Origin: CAZFER01 sp964517495
GTDB taxonomy: Bacteria > Hinthialibacterota > Hinthialibacteria > Hinthialibacterales > Hinthialibacteraceae
Length of the DNA stretch: 17,007 bases
Direction of reading: 5' to 3'
Assembly: GCA_964517495.1 (NCBI GenBank)
Contig: CAZFER010000101.1
Location: 1 to 17,007, forward strand
Shown here: positions 14,962 through 17,007 of the stretch, piece after piece
How positions within the stretch are numbered: the stretch's first letter is position 1
How the letters are laid out: each line of letters opens with the position of its first letter
Position numbers and translations under genes: made by a program
Notes under the pieces: model-generated
Told to the model about the DNA's origin: nothing
Database searches by the model: none
Seen by the model: only the letters and a program-made list of their open reading frames with translations

Positions 14962-15961
14962 TGTGGTTTTACTAACCTACGGTGAACCGCAACGGCCATC
15001 CTTTTTTGATCAGTGGAAGTATTCCAATCGCATTTTATATAAATTAACACGCCGGGTGGCTCCCATTCCCAAATTTGCAGTCCCCCTATTCGGTGCCTAC
15101 CGGGGTTGTTTACGCATGAAGGATTGGAAGTCCAATGATTATCAATCCCCATTGGAACCGATTACCCACCGTCAGGCGGAAGCCGTCTTGAAAGAATTAA
15201 GAAAAATGGAAGATGAATTTGATTGGCGGGTGCATGTGGCGTATGAATTTCGTGATCCCTCTTTTGAGTCGTTTCTGAATAATCTATTGAAGAATGAGTG
15301 CGATCACCTTATATTGGTTCCCATGTATGTACCATATTCATCCTTTACCGGTGAGATTTCGTTGCTTGATTACAATCGTTTCCAGGATAAGCATCAGCAG
15401 GCTTTACCCAAAGCAAAATATGTCCTATTTCGCCCCTGTTTAAAAGAATTGGCTCAAACTATGGCGGATTATATCCGCTCGGAGGTCTACAAACGTGGAA
15501 TAGCGGATCAATTAAGCGAAACTGGATTATTACTGGGGGTTCATGGCACGGTGATTACTCCACCAAAGGGAATTAAAGACACAGGGTATAAAGATTCCAT
15601 TGATCTTTATAATCATTTAAACACTCTTTTATCAAACGATTTTAAAGCTGTTAATATAGGGTGGTTAAATCACCGATTGGGTGGAGAATGGACATCTCCC
15701 ACCTTGGAACAGTCAGCAAAACGAATGCTGGAAGAGGGAATCCAGCATTTTGTCTATTTCCCTTATGGATTTGTCGCTGATAATGCGGAAACCCAATTGG
15801 AAGGCAAAGCGGTGTTGGGTGATTTGGGGATTGAATCCTATCATCACCTCGATTGCCTCAATGATGATCCGGCTTTTATCCAATTTCTGACGAATCGAAT
15901 CATTCGCTGTGCCAAAACCGATCTTAAATCGCGTGAGGGAGCGAAAGCAACAGCCGCATAA
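14951..15961 (+). CDS. hemH: Ferrochelatase
   Basis: HemH inserts ferrous iron into the porphyrin to give heme. The 336-aa length fits bacterial family members. Family features seen are the opening VVLLTYGEP, the catalytic His at about 198 in LLGVHGT, and the acidic metal-site motif GFVADNAETQLEG with Glu at about 280. Divergence is clear: the usual residues after the catalytic His are replaced by VITPPKGIKDTGYKDS. There is no transmembrane segment or 2Fe-2S Cys set. The start lies inside the hemY end (11-base overlap) with GAGGTG five bases before the ATG, a sign of translational coupling. Whether it acts on protoporphyrin or coproporphyrin depends on what HemY makes and cannot be read here. 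Confidence 0.88.
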   Translation: MKIDVVLLTYGEPQRPSFFDQWKYSNRILYKLTRRVAPIPKFAVPLFGAYRGCLRMKDWKSNDYQSPLEPITHRQAEAVLKELRKMEDEFDWRVHVAYEFRDPSFESFLNNLLKNECDHLILVPMYVPYSSFTGEISLLDYNRFQDKHQQALPKAKYVLFRPCLKELAQTMADYIRSEVYKRGIADQLSETGLLLGVHGTVITPPKGIKDTGYKDSIDLYNHLNTLLSNDFKAVNIGWLNHRLGGEWTSPTLEQSAKRMLEEGIQHFVYFPYGFVADNAETQLEGKAVLGDLGIESYHHLDCLNDDPAFIQFLTNRIIRCAKTDLKSREGAKATAA

Positions 15962-16912
15962 ATGAATAACACGCGCACTTTCAAATTAGGAACACGAGGC
16001 AGCCCCTTGGCGCTTTGGCAGGCGGAACGGGTACAGGCGCTGTTGAAAAAAACACGCCCTGAGGTCTCCGTTGAAATTGAGATCATTCATACCTCAGGTG
16101 ATAAAATCCTGGACAAACCCCTGGTGCAAATCGGTGGGAAAGGCATCTTTACCAAAGAAATCGAAGACGCCTTATTGCGGGAAGATATCGATTTTGCCGT
16201 TCACAGTTTTAAGGATTTACCCACTGTCCTTCCGGATGGATTAGAGATTATAGCTATCCCCGAACGGGATAATCCATTTGACGCCCTATTTTCCAAAACC
16301 GCGTCCAGTCTCGCGAATCTCCCTAAAAATCCAACCATTGCAACAGGAAGTTTACGCCGAAAATCACAAGTTCTGGCCCTGCGTCCGGATACCACAGTTG
16401 TCGATATCCGCGGGAATGTGAATACCCGCTTGCGTAAATATCGGGAATCCGAGTGGGATGGCCTGATCATGGCGATGGCAGGTATCCGTCGGATGGGATG
16501 GGAAGATCAAATCGCTGGCCTACTGAATCCAGACGAAATGTTACCCGCACCGGCTCAAGGTGCATTAGCCGTTGAAGCACGCAATGATGACGAGGCAACG
16601 TATGCCTTGTTGAATTCCATACACGATAAAGAAACCGCAGCCGGGGTAAAAGCGGAACGCGCCTTTCTGGCCAGTTTGGAAGGTGGTTGCCAGGTTCCTA
16701 TCGCCGCCTATGCCGAATCAACTGGAGATTCGAAAATCAAATTAACCGGATTAGTGGCATCATTGGATGGGCGTGATTGTATTCGCGAATCGCTTGAAGA
16801 CATCTCCGAAAAGGCAGAAGAAATAGGGAATACCCTCGCACAACGTGTATATGAAAACGGAGGTCAAAAAATCATCGAGGCGCTGAAAGCCAAAAACAAT
16901 CCACCATTTTAA
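15962..16912 (+). CDS. hemC: Hydroxymethylbilane synthase (porphobilinogen deaminase)
   Basis: HemC joins four porphobilinogen units into hydroxymethylbilane, using a dipyrromethane cofactor bound to one Cys. The 316-aa protein has all family marks: KLGTRGSPLALWQ at the start, HSFKDLPT (about residue 80) with the catalytic Asp, DIRGNVNTRLRKY (about 145-157) with the substrate-binding Arg residues, LPAPAQGALAVEAR (about 195-208), and LEGGCQVPIAAY with cofactor Cys243. The ATG directly follows the hemH stop (TAAATG) and has no close SD site, so it is probably reached by coupled ribosomes. It is the last heme gene in the window. After the stop, 95 bases remain in which I see no terminator and no supported gene, so the operon may continue, for example into hemD. 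Confidence 0.97.
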   Translation: MNNTRTFKLGTRGSPLALWQAERVQALLKKTRPEVSVEIEIIHTSGDKILDKPLVQIGGKGIFTKEIEDALLREDIDFAVHSFKDLPTVLPDGLEIIAIPERDNPFDALFSKTASSLANLPKNPTIATGSLRRKSQVLALRPDTTVVDIRGNVNTRLRKYRESEWDGLIMAMAGIRRMGWEDQIAGLLNPDEMLPAPAQGALAVEARNDDEATYALLNSIHDKETAAGVKAERAFLASLEGGCQVPIAAYAESTGDSKIKLTGLVASLDGRDCIRESLEDISEKAEEIGNTLAQRVYENGGQKIIEALKAKNNPPF

Positions 16913-17007
16913 AATCAAGGTCAAATTGGAATTGCTCTCGGGATTTTGATGCTCGCGAAGCAAGAGATTTTTGAGTTTTTCTTTGATCTCACGCCGTGTC
17001 ATCTCCA

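Noticed and set aside
16760..17002. Open frame on the minus strand running from the right edge into hemC
   Set aside because: It overlaps hemC by about 150 bases. The overlapped part reads as an antisense shadow and only the first 30 codons look protein-like (TRREIKEKLKNLLLREH). Sequence beyond the edge would be needed to see whether a real gene ends or begins here.

Overview
The window is bacterial DNA of moderate GC content with standard start and stop codons and Gram-negative-style Shine-Dalgarno (SD) sites. It carries EF-Tu/L33, a NuoI-type ferredoxin subunit, DUF58/BatA-type von Willebrand factor A (VWA) proteins, secreted beta-helix polysaccharide enzymes and a heme operon. This suits a free-living, respiring, polysaccharide-using bacterium, perhaps from a candidate phylum near the PVC/FCB groups, but the sequence alone does not fix the lineage.

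Layout. (1) 1-275: the last codons of tuf (EF-Tu), then rpmG (L33, 49 aa) and a good intrinsic terminator, so the ribosomal operon ends here without secE/nusG. (2) 276-515: non-coding, holding a complex inverted-repeat element at 348-444. (3) 516-4266 (+): a probable three-gene operon of an unrecognised beta-rich 279-aa protein, a DUF58 protein and a membrane-anchored BatA-like VWA protein, with no MoxR ATPase in the window. (4) 4393-5433 (-): a CNNM plus CBS-pair membrane protein. (5) 5528-5586: two adjacent hairpins whose loops are reverse complements. (6) 5603-8561 (-): a two-gene operon of secreted right-handed beta-helix proteins, a beta-helix protein of unknown substrate (promoter-proximal) and a GH28-type hydrolase. 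(7) 8642-9361 (-): a stand-alone nuoI with its own promoter and a strong terminator. (8) 9362-9706: a divergent control region with a nuoI promoter, a 60-bp palindromic element and one or two promoters facing hemA. (9) 9707-16912 (+): a compact operon hemA-hemE-hemN-hemY-hemH-hemC.

The six heme genes supply glutamyl-tRNA reductase, hydroxymethylbilane synthase, uroporphyrinogen decarboxylase, coproporphyrinogen dehydrogenase, an FAD porphyrinogen oxidase and ferrochelatase. Together they cover most of the C5 route from Glu-tRNA to heme. hemL, hemB and hemD are not seen and must lie elsewhere if the route is complete. Stop and start codons overlap or lie within 15 bases throughout, which implies one transcript and translational coupling.

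I see no convincing new defence, mobile or RNA-guided system. The items most worth a second look are the DUF58/VWA operon led by an unrecognised protein, the paired complementary-loop hairpins, the palindrome in the nuoI/hemA control region, the separation of nuoI from other nuo genes, and a changed residue in a conserved HemN motif.
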